A stretch of 12,010 nucleotides of DNA from positions 1-12,010 of the forward strand of contig DAHVFI010000372.1 in the NCBI GenBank assembly GCA_027317045.1, read 5' to 3'. The notes under the pieces were generated by a model, which was given only the letters and a program-made list of their open reading frames with translations, searched no databases and was not told the origin of the DNA. Shown here piece after piece: positions 1 through 7,399 of this stretch (within the stretch, counting starts at the first letter, position 1; each line of letters starts with the position of its first letter). The position numbers and the translations under genes were made by a program. The stretch comes from Gammaproteobacteria bacterium. Its GTDB lineage: Bacteria; Pseudomonadota; Gammaproteobacteria; Natronospirales; REEB76.

Positions 1-119
1 ACAACCACTAAGCGTATGCTGCGCGGCCTATGTAGGTTGCGGGGACGGAGAAGGTGGTTATTTCCGGCCGCCAGTCTGACTTTCCAGACGCGGCATCCAA
101 TCGATCTTCGCTTGCCTCT

Positions 120-563
120 TTACATCAAGTCATAGATAGGCAAAGTATAGAAAAAATATACAAGCGCCATCCCAGGCTTTGGTGGCAAGGCATTAAATTT
201 ATCCGCAGCCTTCGTCGTTTGTTTAATAACGATGTTTTGAATCATGTAGGCTGGTTTTTGTATGACTTGGAAATAGTAAGTCTTGCCTGGTTCTAGGTTA
301 ACGGTGGTGGTGATACCGTTGCCCCTATAGGTTCCTGAGTAATTAAACATGCCGGTAAAATCATGGCTGCCTGGGTAAAGGTACGCCCAACAGTACCGTC
401 CGTTGTAGAGTGAACATATTCGGGAGCCATGCTGGTCACCGCTCAGGACCACGATCTGCGAGGCGGTACGGATATAACCATGGCTGGTGCGAACTTCATC
501 AGGAGTCATACACCCTACAAGAAACAAAACTATAAAAAGCGGAATTAGCCTTGTAAATTTCAT
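120..563 (-). CDS. Small outer-membrane lipoprotein, weakly DUF2846-like
   Basis: Encodes 147 residues. Seen: a short basic N-terminus, a hydrophobic stretch at about 6-16 and a lipobox LVGC with the lipidated Cys at 18, followed by Met-Thr. No Asp follows the Cys, so Lol sorting would favour the outer membrane. The mature part has two Cys flanking a Tyr-rich segment (about 49-58), a YLYPGSH turn and a VNLEPGKTYYFQV strand. That last pattern is typical of DUF2846/PEGA-like periplasmic beta domains. The segment near the C-terminus (LPPKPGMALVYFF) resembles the motif that normally begins a DUF2846 domain, so the domain order looks odd or the protein ends early. An AAGGG Shine-Dalgarno lies 7 bases before the ATG. 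The gene diverges from rluD. Its base composition appears more AT-rich than its neighbours, which may indicate transfer. No specific function can be assigned; lipoprotein identity is firm, family membership is tentative. Confidence 0.75.
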   Translation of the reverse strand: MKFTRLIPLFIVLFLVGCMTPDEVRTSHGYIRTASQIVVLSGDQHGSRICSLYNGRYCWAYLYPGSHDFTGMFNYSGTYRGNGITTTVNLEPGKTYYFQVIQKPAYMIQNIVIKQTTKAADKFNALPPKPGMALVYFFYTLPIYDLM

Positions 564-719
564 GGCGACGCCCTTTGTCGTAATCAGGCCATGGCGCGCA
601 TCTTATCCCATCGGTTTCAATTCGGTAATCCCGCCGGCTATCCACCGGATACAGGACAACTTCAGGCAATTTGTTTGGTTTTGCGGGTATAACGTAAACT
701 GCAGTTATCCTTGTAGGTT

Positions 720-1700
720 ATGGCGCTTATGAACCGACGTGCGGTCAAAGAATGCCTGATCCCCGTTGAGCTGGCCGGACAGCGTTTCGACCAGGCGCTG
801 GCGCGCCTGTTCCCGGAATATTCCCGCAGTCGTCTGACCCAGTGGATACGCGAGGGTCGTGTGCTTTTGGACGAGCGCGCGCCGCGGCCGCGGGATTCCG
901 TGATGGCGGGCCAGCGGGTGCGCCTGACGCTGGTGGAGGAGGCGCTTACGGAACTGGTGCCCGAGCATTTACCCCTGGACATCGTGTTCGAGGACGCTGC
1001 TCTCATCATCGTCAATAAAGCAGCTGGCTTGGTGGTGCATCCCGGCGCCGGCAACCCGGCCGGCACGCTGCAAAATGCGCTGTTGGCCTACGCGCCGGAA
1101 CTGGTGCAGGTGCCGCGTTGCGGCCTGGTGCACCGGCTCGACAAGGATACGTCCGGCCTGCTGGCGGTGGCGCGCACCCTGGAAGCCCATACCCAACTGG
1201 TGGCGGCGCTGGCGGCGCGCGAGTTCGAGCGCGAGTACGAGGCACTGGTGAACGGCGTCATGACCGGCGGCGGCACCGTGGACGCGCCCATCGCGCGCCA
1301 TGGCGTGGACCGCAAGCGCATGAGCGTGCGCGAAGGCGGCCGCGCGGCCGTGACCCACTATCGCGTCATCCAGCGCTTCCGTGCTCACACCCATGTATCC
1401 GTGAAACTGGAGACCGGCCGCACCCACCAGATTCGCGTGCACCTGACCCACATCCACCATCCGCTGGTGGGCGATCCGGTCTACGGCCGGCGGCTGATGA
1501 TTCCCGCGGATGCCACCGTCACCTTGAGCGAGGAATTGCGCAGTTTCAAACGCCAGGCTTTGCACGCGCGCCGGCTTGGTCTTGCGCATCCCGTCAGCGG
1601 CGAATTCATGCGCTGGGAAGCTCCGCTGCCGGAGGATATGCAGCGTCTGCTGCAGGCGCTCGATAGGGATTTGCACCGGCAGGCCAGCCGTGCGGGATGA
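720..1700 (+). CDS. rluD: 23S rRNA pseudouridine(1911/1915/1917) synthase RluD
   Basis: Converts uridines in helix 69 of 23S rRNA to pseudouridine, which supports 50S maturation. Seen: an N-terminal S4-like RNA-binding domain (about 20-75, RFDQALARLFPEYSRSRL), the VVHPGAGNP loop at about 105-113, and the catalytic HRLDKDTSG motif at 138-146 with Asp141 as the expected catalytic residue. The C-terminal LETGRTHQIRVH and HPLVGDPVYG motifs are also present. Length (326) matches E. coli RluD (326), and the aligned catalytic Asp is at 139 there. An alternative ATG at 729 is possible; the nearest SD-like element (TAGG, 714-717) is too close to 720 but about 11 bases from 729. A -10-like TATAAC lies at 688-693 without a convincing -35. 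The 3' end overlaps pgeF by 11 bases, so the two are probably co-transcribed. In E. coli and Pseudomonas the divergent upstream gene is bamD; here it is a small lipoprotein gene. Confidence 0.96.
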   Translation: MALMNRRAVKECLIPVELAGQRFDQALARLFPEYSRSRLTQWIREGRVLLDERAPRPRDSVMAGQRVRLTLVEEALTELVPEHLPLDIVFEDAALIIVNKAAGLVVHPGAGNPAGTLQNALLAYAPELVQVPRCGLVHRLDKDTSGLLAVARTLEAHTQLVAALAAREFEREYEALVNGVMTGGGTVDAPIARHGVDRKRMSVREGGRAAVTHYRVIQRFRAHTHVSVKLETGRTHQIRVHLTHIHHPLVGDPVYGRRLMIPADATVTLSEELRSFKRQALHARRLGLAHPVSGEFMRWEAPLPEDMQRLLQALDRDLHRQASRAG

Positions 1701-2427
1701 GTGGATCGTTCCCGATTGGCCGGCGCCCGCGAGGGTGCGCGCCGTGAGCACCACGCGCAGCGGCGGGGTGAGCGTCGGCGTTTATGCCTCGTTGAATCTT
1801 GGTTTGCATGTGGGCGATGCAGCGGAATCCGTGGCTGAGAATCGCCGTCGTTTGCGTGCACAGCTGAATCTCCACCAAGAAGTCCGCTGGCTCAGGCAAG
1901 TGCACAGTTCCCAGGTCGTTAATCTGAGCGGGGATGTCATCACCGGGCCAGCCGACGGCGCCGTGACGCGCTCCCCGGGTGAGGTCTGCGCCATCATGAC
2001 GGCCGATTGTCTGCCGGTGCTGTTCTGCGAGCGCACGGGCCGCACAGTGGCCGCCGCGCATGCGGGCTGGCGCGGACTGGCCGCCGGCGTACTGGAAGCT
2101 ACGGTCGCGGCCATGCAGACACCCGCAGGAGATATTCTCGCTTGGCTGGGACCAGCTATCGGAGCGCAGGCCTATGAAGTAGGCGATGAGGTGCGCACGG
2201 CGCTGGTCAGGGCGCAGGCGGATGCGGAGCAGGCCTTTGAACCGGCGCGTCCGGGCAAATGGATGTGTGATTTGTACCTGATCGCCAGCCAGCGTCTGCG
2301 GCGCGTCGGCGTACACCGGATTTACGGCGGTGGGTTTTGCACCTATACAGACCGTGAGCGGTTTTTTTCCTACCGCCGTGACGGCGAATGCGGTCGCATG
2401 GCGACCTTGATCTGGCTTGTATCTTGA
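1690..2427 (+). CDS. pgeF: Peptidoglycan editing factor PgeF (YfiH, laccase-domain family)
   Basis: A cytoplasmic enzyme known in E. coli to remove wrongly incorporated L-Ser from UDP-MurNAc precursors; the family was long annotated as polyphenol oxidase. The open frame extends upstream to 1576, but the GTG at 1690 gives an N-terminus (MRDEWIVPDWPAPARVRA) that aligns with E. coli YfiH and a length of 245 against 243. An AGG lies 6 bases upstream. Seen: the SLNLGLHVGD motif (about 35-43) and the three metal-ligand positions His72 (QVH), Cys107 (MTADCLPV) and His124 (AAAHAGWRG), which correspond to H71/C107/H124 of E. coli. A C-terminal GGGFCTYTD and FFSYRRDGECGRMA pair is also present. The start lies within the last codons of rluD, so translation is probably coupled. 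It converges on yheS with 42 bases between stops and no obvious terminator hairpin. Confidence 0.94.
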   Translation: MRDEWIVPDWPAPARVRAVSTTRSGGVSVGVYASLNLGLHVGDAAESVAENRRRLRAQLNLHQEVRWLRQVHSSQVVNLSGDVITGPADGAVTRSPGEVCAIMTADCLPVLFCERTGRTVAAAHAGWRGLAAGVLEATVAAMQTPAGDILAWLGPAIGAQAYEVGDEVRTALVRAQADAEQAFEPARPGKWMCDLYLIASQRLRRVGVHRIYGGGFCTYTDRERFFSYRRDGECGRMATLIWLVS

Positions 2428-2469
2428 AGCCAATTCCACGCGAACCCGGAAGAGCCTGGTAAAAGGCGG

Positions 2470-4413
2470 CTAACTGATCTGCTCCAGCTGCGCCTGAGTT
2501 TCCATCCACTGTGTCTCCACGCTTTCCAGCCGGACTGCCACCTGTGCGTGTCTTTTCAGGCTCTCAGCCAGTAATACTTTGTTCGACTCGGCATAGGTAT
2601 CTGCATCCGCCAGTACCGTATCTAAATGCGCCTTCTCCGCAGTCAGCGCTTCCAATTCCTGTTCCTGCCGTGCGAGTTCCCTTAGCAGGGGTTTGCGCAA
2701 CTGCGCGAGATGCTGGCGTTGCTGCGCGCCGATGCGCCGCTGTTCATTGCGGTTGATTGCAGGTGTGGCAGCGCCGGGTTCCTTTCCAGAAGCGATTTCC
2801 TCCAGTGCCGAGACTGCCGCACGTTCCGCTGCGGCCCGCCGCAACAGCCAATTGCGGTATTCATCCAGATCACCATCGAAGGCCTGCAGTCCGCCATGGG
2901 TCACCAGCATGAACTGTTCGGCGGTGGCGCGCAGCAGGAAACGGTCGTGGGATACCAATATAAGGGTGCCTTCGAATTCCGCCAGCGCCAGGGTCAGGGC
3001 ATGGCGTGTCTCCAGGTCCAGATTGTTGGTGGGTTCGTCCAGCAGCAGCAGGTTGGGTTGCCGCCAAATGATGAGCGCCAAAGCCAGGCGTGCTTTCTCG
3101 CCACCTGAGAACGGTCCCACCGGTGACATCGCCATGTCGCCGCGGAAATTGAAAGATCCGAGGAAATCGCGCAATTCCTGCTCGCGTATTTTTGGCGCAA
3201 TGCGCTGCAGGTGCAGCAGGGGTGAGACTTCCGGGTGCAGCGTTTCCAATTGATGCTGGGCGAAATAGCCGATCTGCAGGCCTTTGCCCGAGCGCAGCTC
3301 GCCTGCCAGCGGCGCGAGCACACCGGCCAGCGTTTTTACCAGCGTGGACTTACCCTGGCCGTTGGCGCCCAGCAGACCGATGCGCTGACCGTTCTGGATG
3401 GACAGGTTCACATCGCTGAGCACCCTACGTTCGCCGCTGGCCGTGTGATAACCGCAGGCTACATCTTCCAGCACCAGCATCGGATCGGGCGCGGCCCGTG
3501 GTGCGCGGAAACTGAAGCTGAACTCGGATGCCGCGTGCACCGGTGCGATACGTTCCATTTTTTCCAGCGCCTTGATACGGCTCTGGGCCTGGCGTGATTT
3601 GCTGGCCTTGTAGCGGAAGCGGTCTATGTAGCTTTGCAGGTGATCTATGTGTCGCCGCTGTTTTTCAAATGCCGCCGCTTGCAATGCCAGATGCGCGATA
3701 CGTTGTATCTCGAACTGGCTGTAGTTGCCATTGTAACGCTGCAGTTTGCCAGCATGGATGTGCAGCGTGACATCGCAGACGGCGTCCAGGAACTCGCGAT
3801 CATGGGAAATGGTGATGAGCGTTCCGGCATAGCGCTGCAGCCAGGCTTCCAGCCAGACGATGGCATCCAGATCCAGGTGATTGGTAGGTTCATCCAGCAG
3901 CAAAAGATTCGAGGGGCACATGAGCGCCTGCGCCAGGTTCAGGCGCATGCGCCAGCCTCCGGAGAAACTCGCCACCGGTTGGCGCGTCTGCTGCAGGGTG
4001 AAGCCGAGACCCAGCAACAGTGATTCGGTACGCGCCGGCGCTGTGTAACCATCCGCATCGGCAAACGCAATATGGGCTTCCGCTTCCGTCACGCCGTCGT
4101 GGCTACTGTGTGCGGCAGCGATGCGCTCTTCGATGGCGCGCAAGCGGCCGTCGCCGTCCAACACATAGCCAAGTGCAGTTTGTTCCACCGCCGGAATGTC
4201 CTGCATCACATGGGCGATTTGCCAGTTCTGCGGTACTGACACCTCACCGCCGTCCGCATGCATCACGCCGCGCAGCAGCGCGAACAGTGTGGATTTACCC
4301 GCACCATTTACACCTATCAAACCGATCTTCTCGCCGGGATTGAGTGTCGCGCTGGCCTGTTCGAACAGCGGCTTGGTGCCGCGTTGAAGGGAAAGTGATT
4401 CGATGCGTATCAC
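2470..4413 (-). CDS. yheS: ABC-F family ATP-binding protein, YheS type
   Basis: A soluble ABC-F ATPase of 647 residues with two nucleotide-binding domains and no membrane segment. ABC-F proteins act at the ribosomal E site and relieve stalled or misread translation; YheS itself is linked to resolving nascent-chain arrest. Seen: Walker A1 GVNGAGKST (34-42), signature SGGWRMRL (151-158), Walker B1 LLLLDEPTNHLDL (170-182) and a charged P-site tether region (about 240-295). Domain 2 has Walker A2 GANGQGKST (349-357), signature FSGGEKARL (435-443) and Walker B2 LLLLDEPTNNLDL (456-468), where the usual NHLDL is NNLDL. A Glu/Gln/Leu-rich C-terminal coiled coil follows (about 525-647). It is closest to E. 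coli YheS, including the start MIRIESLSLQRG and the motif SYIDRFRYKASKSRQAQSRIK. The start codon is GTG with no strong SD. It lies antisense between pgeF and clpB, an unusual place for it. Confidence 0.94.
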   Translation of the reverse strand: MIRIESLSLQRGTKPLFEQASATLNPGEKIGLIGVNGAGKSTLFALLRGVMHADGGEVSVPQNWQIAHVMQDIPAVEQTALGYVLDGDGRLRAIEERIAAAHSSHDGVTEAEAHIAFADADGYTAPARTESLLLGLGFTLQQTRQPVASFSGGWRMRLNLAQALMCPSNLLLLDEPTNHLDLDAIVWLEAWLQRYAGTLITISHDREFLDAVCDVTLHIHAGKLQRYNGNYSQFEIQRIAHLALQAAAFEKQRRHIDHLQSYIDRFRYKASKSRQAQSRIKALEKMERIAPVHAASEFSFSFRAPRAAPDPMLVLEDVACGYHTASGERRVLSDVNLSIQNGQRIGLLGANGQGKSTLVKTLAGVLAPLAGELRSGKGLQIGYFAQHQLETLHPEVSPLLHLQRIAPKIREQELRDFLGSFNFRGDMAMSPVGPFSGGEKARLALALIIWRQPNLLLLDEPTNNLDLETRHALTLALAEFEGTLILVSHDRFLLRATAEQFMLVTHGGLQAFDGDLDEYRNWLLRRAAAERAAVSALEEIASGKEPGAATPAINRNEQRRIGAQQRQHLAQLRKPLLRELARQEQELEALTAEKAHLDTVLADADTYAESNKVLLAESLKRHAQVAVRLESVETQWMETQAQLEQIS

Positions 4414-4573
4414 GGTGTTTGGCTGTATCTATTTCAGAGATGCTAGCGGTACCAGGGCGCGGGATTGTACGCTGCCAGGATCACCGCCGGTATCCATTGA
4501 TCTTTGGTCTATGGAAGGGAGTGTGGGGCCGCAAGAATTGCAGCCTCCCGTGTTTCCAGGCCGCAAAACCATT

Positions 4574-4594
4574 CAGGTATGCATAATTTACCTG
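4574..4594. repeat. Perfect 6-bp inverted repeat in the yheS-clpB intergenic region
   Basis: The arms CAGGTA (4574-4579) and TACCTG (4589-4594) are exact reverse complements around a 9-base AT-rich centre. It sits about 20 bases upstream of the sigma-32-like -35 element, where a regulator could bind. There is no T-tract, so it is not an intrinsic terminator. It may be chance; no known operator consensus was recognised. Confidence 0.3.
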
Positions 4595-4613
4595 GCGCAG
4601 TGGCTCATCGGTG

Positions 4614-4639
4614 GTTGAAAATCCGCCACTTTCCCCCAT
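4614..4639 (+). promoter_or_regulatory. Sigma-32 (RpoH) heat-shock promoter of clpB
   Basis: Seen: GTTGAA (4614-4619, continuing into AA) as the -35 element and CCCCAT (4634-4639, continuing CT) as the -10, separated by 14 bases. The RpoH consensus is CTTGAA with CCCCAT at about this spacing, so 11 of 12 core bases match. It lies about 40 bases before the clpB ATG, which fits a short leader. The clpB gene is a classic RpoH target, so context and sequence agree. The leader ends with GATGGGG (4666-4672), a plausible SD 7 bases from the ATG. Confidence 0.8.
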
Positions 4640-4679
4640 CTCAAGCGTAAGCTTTAGCGCTAGTTGATGGGGTCTTTAC

Positions 4680-7286
4680 ATGCGGCTCGATAAATTAACC
4701 AGTAAATTCCAGATGGCGCTGGCGGATGCCCAATCCCTGGCGGTGGGCCGCGATCATCAATATATGGAGCCGTTGCACCTGATGCTGGCGCTGCTGGACC
4801 AGGAAGGCGGCAGCGTGCGTCCGTTGCTGGCCAAGGCCGGCGCCAATATCAACCGCTTGCGCTCGCAGATCGAGACCGCGCTGGATCGTCTGCCGCAGGT
4901 GCACGGCGAGGCCGGCGACGTGCATGTTTCCAACGATCTCAACCGCCTGCTGAATGCCACCGACAAGCTGGCCCAGAAACGCAAAGACCAGTTCATCTCC
5001 AGCGAATTGTTTCTGCTGGCCGCCATGGACGACAAGAGTGCCTTGGGCGATGCCCTGCGGGATGCGGGCGCCACCAAAGCCGTTATCGAGAAGGCCATCG
5101 AGGAGATGCGCGGTGGCCAGTCCGTGAACGATGCCGGCGCCGAGGATCAGCGCCAGGCACTGGAGAAATACACCATTGACCTGACGGCGCGCGCCGAATC
5201 CGGCAAGCTCGATCCGGTCATCGGCCGCGACGACGAAATCCGCCGCACCATCCAGGTGTTGCAACGGCGCACCAAGAACAATCCGGTGCTTATCGGCGAG
5301 CCCGGTGTCGGCAAAACCGCCATCGTGGAAGGTCTGGCCCAACGCATCATCAACGGCGAGGTGCCGGAAGGCTTGAAGGGCAAACGCGTGCTGACTCTTG
5401 ATATGGGCGCACTCATCGCCGGCGCCAAGTTCCGCGGCGAATTCGAGGAGCGGCTGAAAGCCGTGCTCAAGGATATTGGCAGGGAGGAAGGCCGCGTCAT
5501 CCTGTTTATTGACGAAATCCACATGGTGGTGGGTGCCGGCAAGGCCGAGGGTTCCATGGACGCGGGCAACATGCTGAAACCCGCCCTGGCTCGCGGCGAA
5601 CTGCATTGCGTGGGCGCAACCACGCTTGACGAGTATCGTCAGTACATCGAGAAGGATGCCGCGCTGGAGCGCCGCTTCCAAAAGGTGCTGGTGGACGAAC
5701 CCTCGGTGGAAGACACCATCGCCATTCTGCGCGGATTGAAAGAACGCTACGAAGTGCATCACGGTGTGGAAATCACCGATCCGGCGATTGTCGCCGCCGC
5801 CATGCTTTCACACCGTTATATTTCAGACCGGCAACTGCCGGACAAGGCCATTGACCTGATTGACGAGGCCGCCTCGCGCATCCGCATGGAGATCGATTCC
5901 AAGCCGGAAGAAATGGATAAACTCGACCGGCGCCTGATTCAGCTCAAGATTGAGCGCGAAGCCCTCAAGAAAGAAAAAGATGAAGCCTCCAAGCGGCGGC
6001 TGGCGACGCTGGAAGCGGACATCAAGAAACTGGAGCGCGAATACTCGGACCTGGAAGAAATCTGGAAGGCCGAGAAAGCCTCGGTGCAGGGTGCGGCGCA
6101 TATCAAGGAATCCCTGGAAAAGGCCCGCACTGATATGGAGTCCGCGCGCCGTGCCGGCGATCTGTCGCGCATGTCGGAATTGCAGTACGGCCGCATTCCG
6201 GAGCTGGAAAAAAAGCTCGCCCAGGCCACCGCCAGTGAAGATCAGCCGATGCAGCTGATGCGCAACAAGGTTACCGAAGAGGAAATCGCGGAAGTCGTTT
6301 CCCGCTGGACCGGCATTCCCGTGTCCAAGATGCTGGAAGGCGAGAAGGAAAAGCTGCTGCGCATGGAAGACGCGCTCATGGAGCGGGTGGTGGGCCAGGA
6401 CGAAGCCGTGCGCGCCGTGTCCAACGCCATCCGCCGCTCCCGCGCCGGGTTGTCCGATCCCAACCGCCCCAGTGGCTCGTTTCTGTTCCTGGGACCCACC
6501 GGTGTCGGCAAGACCGAGCTTACCAAGGCACTGGCCTGGTTCCTGTTCGATACCGAAGAGGCCATGGTGCGCATCGACATGTCCGAGTTCATGGAAAAAC
6601 ACTCCGTGGCGCGGCTCATCGGTGCACCACCGGGCTACGTGGGCTACGAGGAGGGCGGCTATCTGACGGAAGCCGTGCGCCGCAAACCCTATTGCGTGAT
6701 CCTGCTGGACGAAGTGGAGAAAGCGCATCCGGATGTGTTCAACGTGCTGTTGCAGGTGCTGGACGACGGCCGGCTCACGGATGGCCAGGGCCGCACCGTG
6801 AACTTCAAGAATACCGTGGTGGTGATGACCTCCAACCTGGGATCGCAGATAATCCAAGAGATGAGCGGCGAGGAAAATTACGCCAAGATGAAGGACGCGG
6901 TTATGGAGATCGTGGCCCAGCACTTCCGTCCCGAGTTCATCAATCGGGTGGACGAGACCGTGGTATTCCATCCGTTGGGGAAGGATCAGATTCGTGCCAT
7001 CGCCCGCATCCAGGTGGAGCACTTGTTGAAGCGCCTGGCCGATCGCGATATTGGACTTGAAATCAGTCAAGCAGCTTTGGACAAATTAGGGCGTGCAGGT
7101 TACGACCCGGTCTACGGCGCACGCCCGCTCAAGCGCGCCATCCAGCAGCAACTGGAGAATCCGCTGGCGCAGAAAATCCTCGCCGGTGAGTTCGGGCCGG
7201 GCGATACCATCAAGGTGGATGCGCGCGACATCGGTTTCGAGTTCAGTAAAGCCAAGCCCAGGAAGGCAAAAGCCGCAAACACCTGA
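4680..7286 (+). CDS. clpB: ATP-dependent protein disaggregase ClpB
   Basis: A hexameric AAA+ chaperone that, with DnaK/DnaJ/GrpE, pulls polypeptides out of aggregates after heat stress. Encodes 868 residues (857 in E. coli). Seen in order: N-domain (1 to about 145); NBD1 with Walker A GEPGVGKT (206-213), pore loop GAKFRGEFEE (about 248-257, Phe251 in place of E. coli Tyr) and Walker B VILFIDE (273-279); the M-domain coiled coil (about 405-525), which binds DnaK; NBD2 with Walker A GPTGVGKT (605-612), pore loop GYVGYEEGG (about 652-660) and Walker B VILLDE (673-678). The C-terminal domain ends in a Lys/Ala-rich tail (KAKPRKAKAANT) longer than in E. coli. The start is fixed by alignment of MRLDKLT with E. 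coli MRLDRLT. Codon 149 is GTG (5124-5126), matching the known internal start of the short E. coli isoform. Transcription appears monocistronic, with a heat-shock promoter in front and a terminator behind. Confidence 0.98.
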   Translation: MRLDKLTSKFQMALADAQSLAVGRDHQYMEPLHLMLALLDQEGGSVRPLLAKAGANINRLRSQIETALDRLPQVHGEAGDVHVSNDLNRLLNATDKLAQKRKDQFISSELFLLAAMDDKSALGDALRDAGATKAVIEKAIEEMRGGQSVNDAGAEDQRQALEKYTIDLTARAESGKLDPVIGRDDEIRRTIQVLQRRTKNNPVLIGEPGVGKTAIVEGLAQRIINGEVPEGLKGKRVLTLDMGALIAGAKFRGEFEERLKAVLKDIGREEGRVILFIDEIHMVVGAGKAEGSMDAGNMLKPALARGELHCVGATTLDEYRQYIEKDAALERRFQKVLVDEPSVEDTIAILRGLKERYEVHHGVEITDPAIVAAAMLSHRYISDRQLPDKAIDLIDEAASRIRMEIDSKPEEMDKLDRRLIQLKIEREALKKEKDEASKRRLATLEADIKKLEREYSDLEEIWKAEKASVQGAAHIKESLEKARTDMESARRAGDLSRMSELQYGRIPELEKKLAQATASEDQPMQLMRNKVTEEEIAEVVSRWTGIPVSKMLEGEKEKLLRMEDALMERVVGQDEAVRAVSNAIRRSRAGLSDPNRPSGSFLFLGPTGVGKTELTKALAWFLFDTEEAMVRIDMSEFMEKHSVARLIGAPPGYVGYEEGGYLTEAVRRKPYCVILLDEVEKAHPDVFNVLLQVLDDGRLTDGQGRTVNFKNTVVVMTSNLGSQIIQEMSGEENYAKMKDAVMEIVAQHFRPEFINRVDETVVFHPLGKDQIRAIARIQVEHLLKRLADRDIGLEISQAALDKLGRAGYDPVYGARPLKRAIQQQLENPLAQKILAGEFGPGDTIKVDARDIGFEFSKAKPRKAKAANT

Positions 7287-7316
7287 AATAAGGATGTCTT
7301 GCGTGCATGCATAATG

Positions 7317-7347
7317 AAAGCCCGCTATCGAGCAGGCTTTTTCTTTT
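7317..7347 (+). terminator. Rho-independent terminator after clpB
   Basis: A stem of AAAGCCCGCT (7317-7326) and AGCAGGCTTT (7331-7340) pairs with a single mismatch around the 4-base loop ATCG. It runs into a T-rich tract (7338-7347). It lies 30 bases after the clpB stop codon, in the right orientation to end clpB transcription. Confidence 0.85.
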
Positions 7348-7369
7348 ATATGAATTCAGGGGCTATACT
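7341..7369 (+). promoter_or_regulatory. Candidate sigma-70 promoter for the HExxE protein gene
   Basis: A good -10 hexamer TATACT lies at 7364-7369. The -35 position at 17-base spacing holds only TTCTTT (7341-7346), which is weak and is also the T-tract of the clpB terminator. The following gene starts 30 bases beyond the -10, so a separate promoter is needed if the terminator is efficient. The -10 is supported; the -35 is doubtful. Confidence 0.4.
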
Positions 7370-7399
7370 GAATCACTGGAAAAAACATGGAGGTTTCCA

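Noticed and set aside
74..89. Small hairpin GTCTG-6-CAGAC after the lipoprotein gene
   Set aside because: Only five base pairs and no T-tract on either strand; not supportable as a terminator.
639..651. Short palindrome TATCC-ACC-GGATA between the lipoprotein gene and rluD
   Set aside because: Five-base arms with a three-base loop are expected by chance, and no promoter with matching spacing overlaps it.
969..1754. Long minus-strand frame opposite rluD, and a plus-strand frame 1118-1666 in another phase
   Set aside because: Both lie within the well-conserved rluD gene. Their products are low-complexity, Arg/Pro- or His/Gln-rich, with no recognisable family.
2428..2469. Possible bidirectional terminator between the converging pgeF and yheS genes
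   Set aside because: No stable stem with a T-tract could be found in these 42 bases; termination may be Rho-dependent.
4695..5762. Long minus-strand open frame opposite clpB (355 codons), with another at 5823-7070
   Set aside because: clpB is unmistakable across the whole stretch. The antisense frames are His/Gln/Ala/Gly-rich without domains or SD, as expected from GC-rich codon bias.
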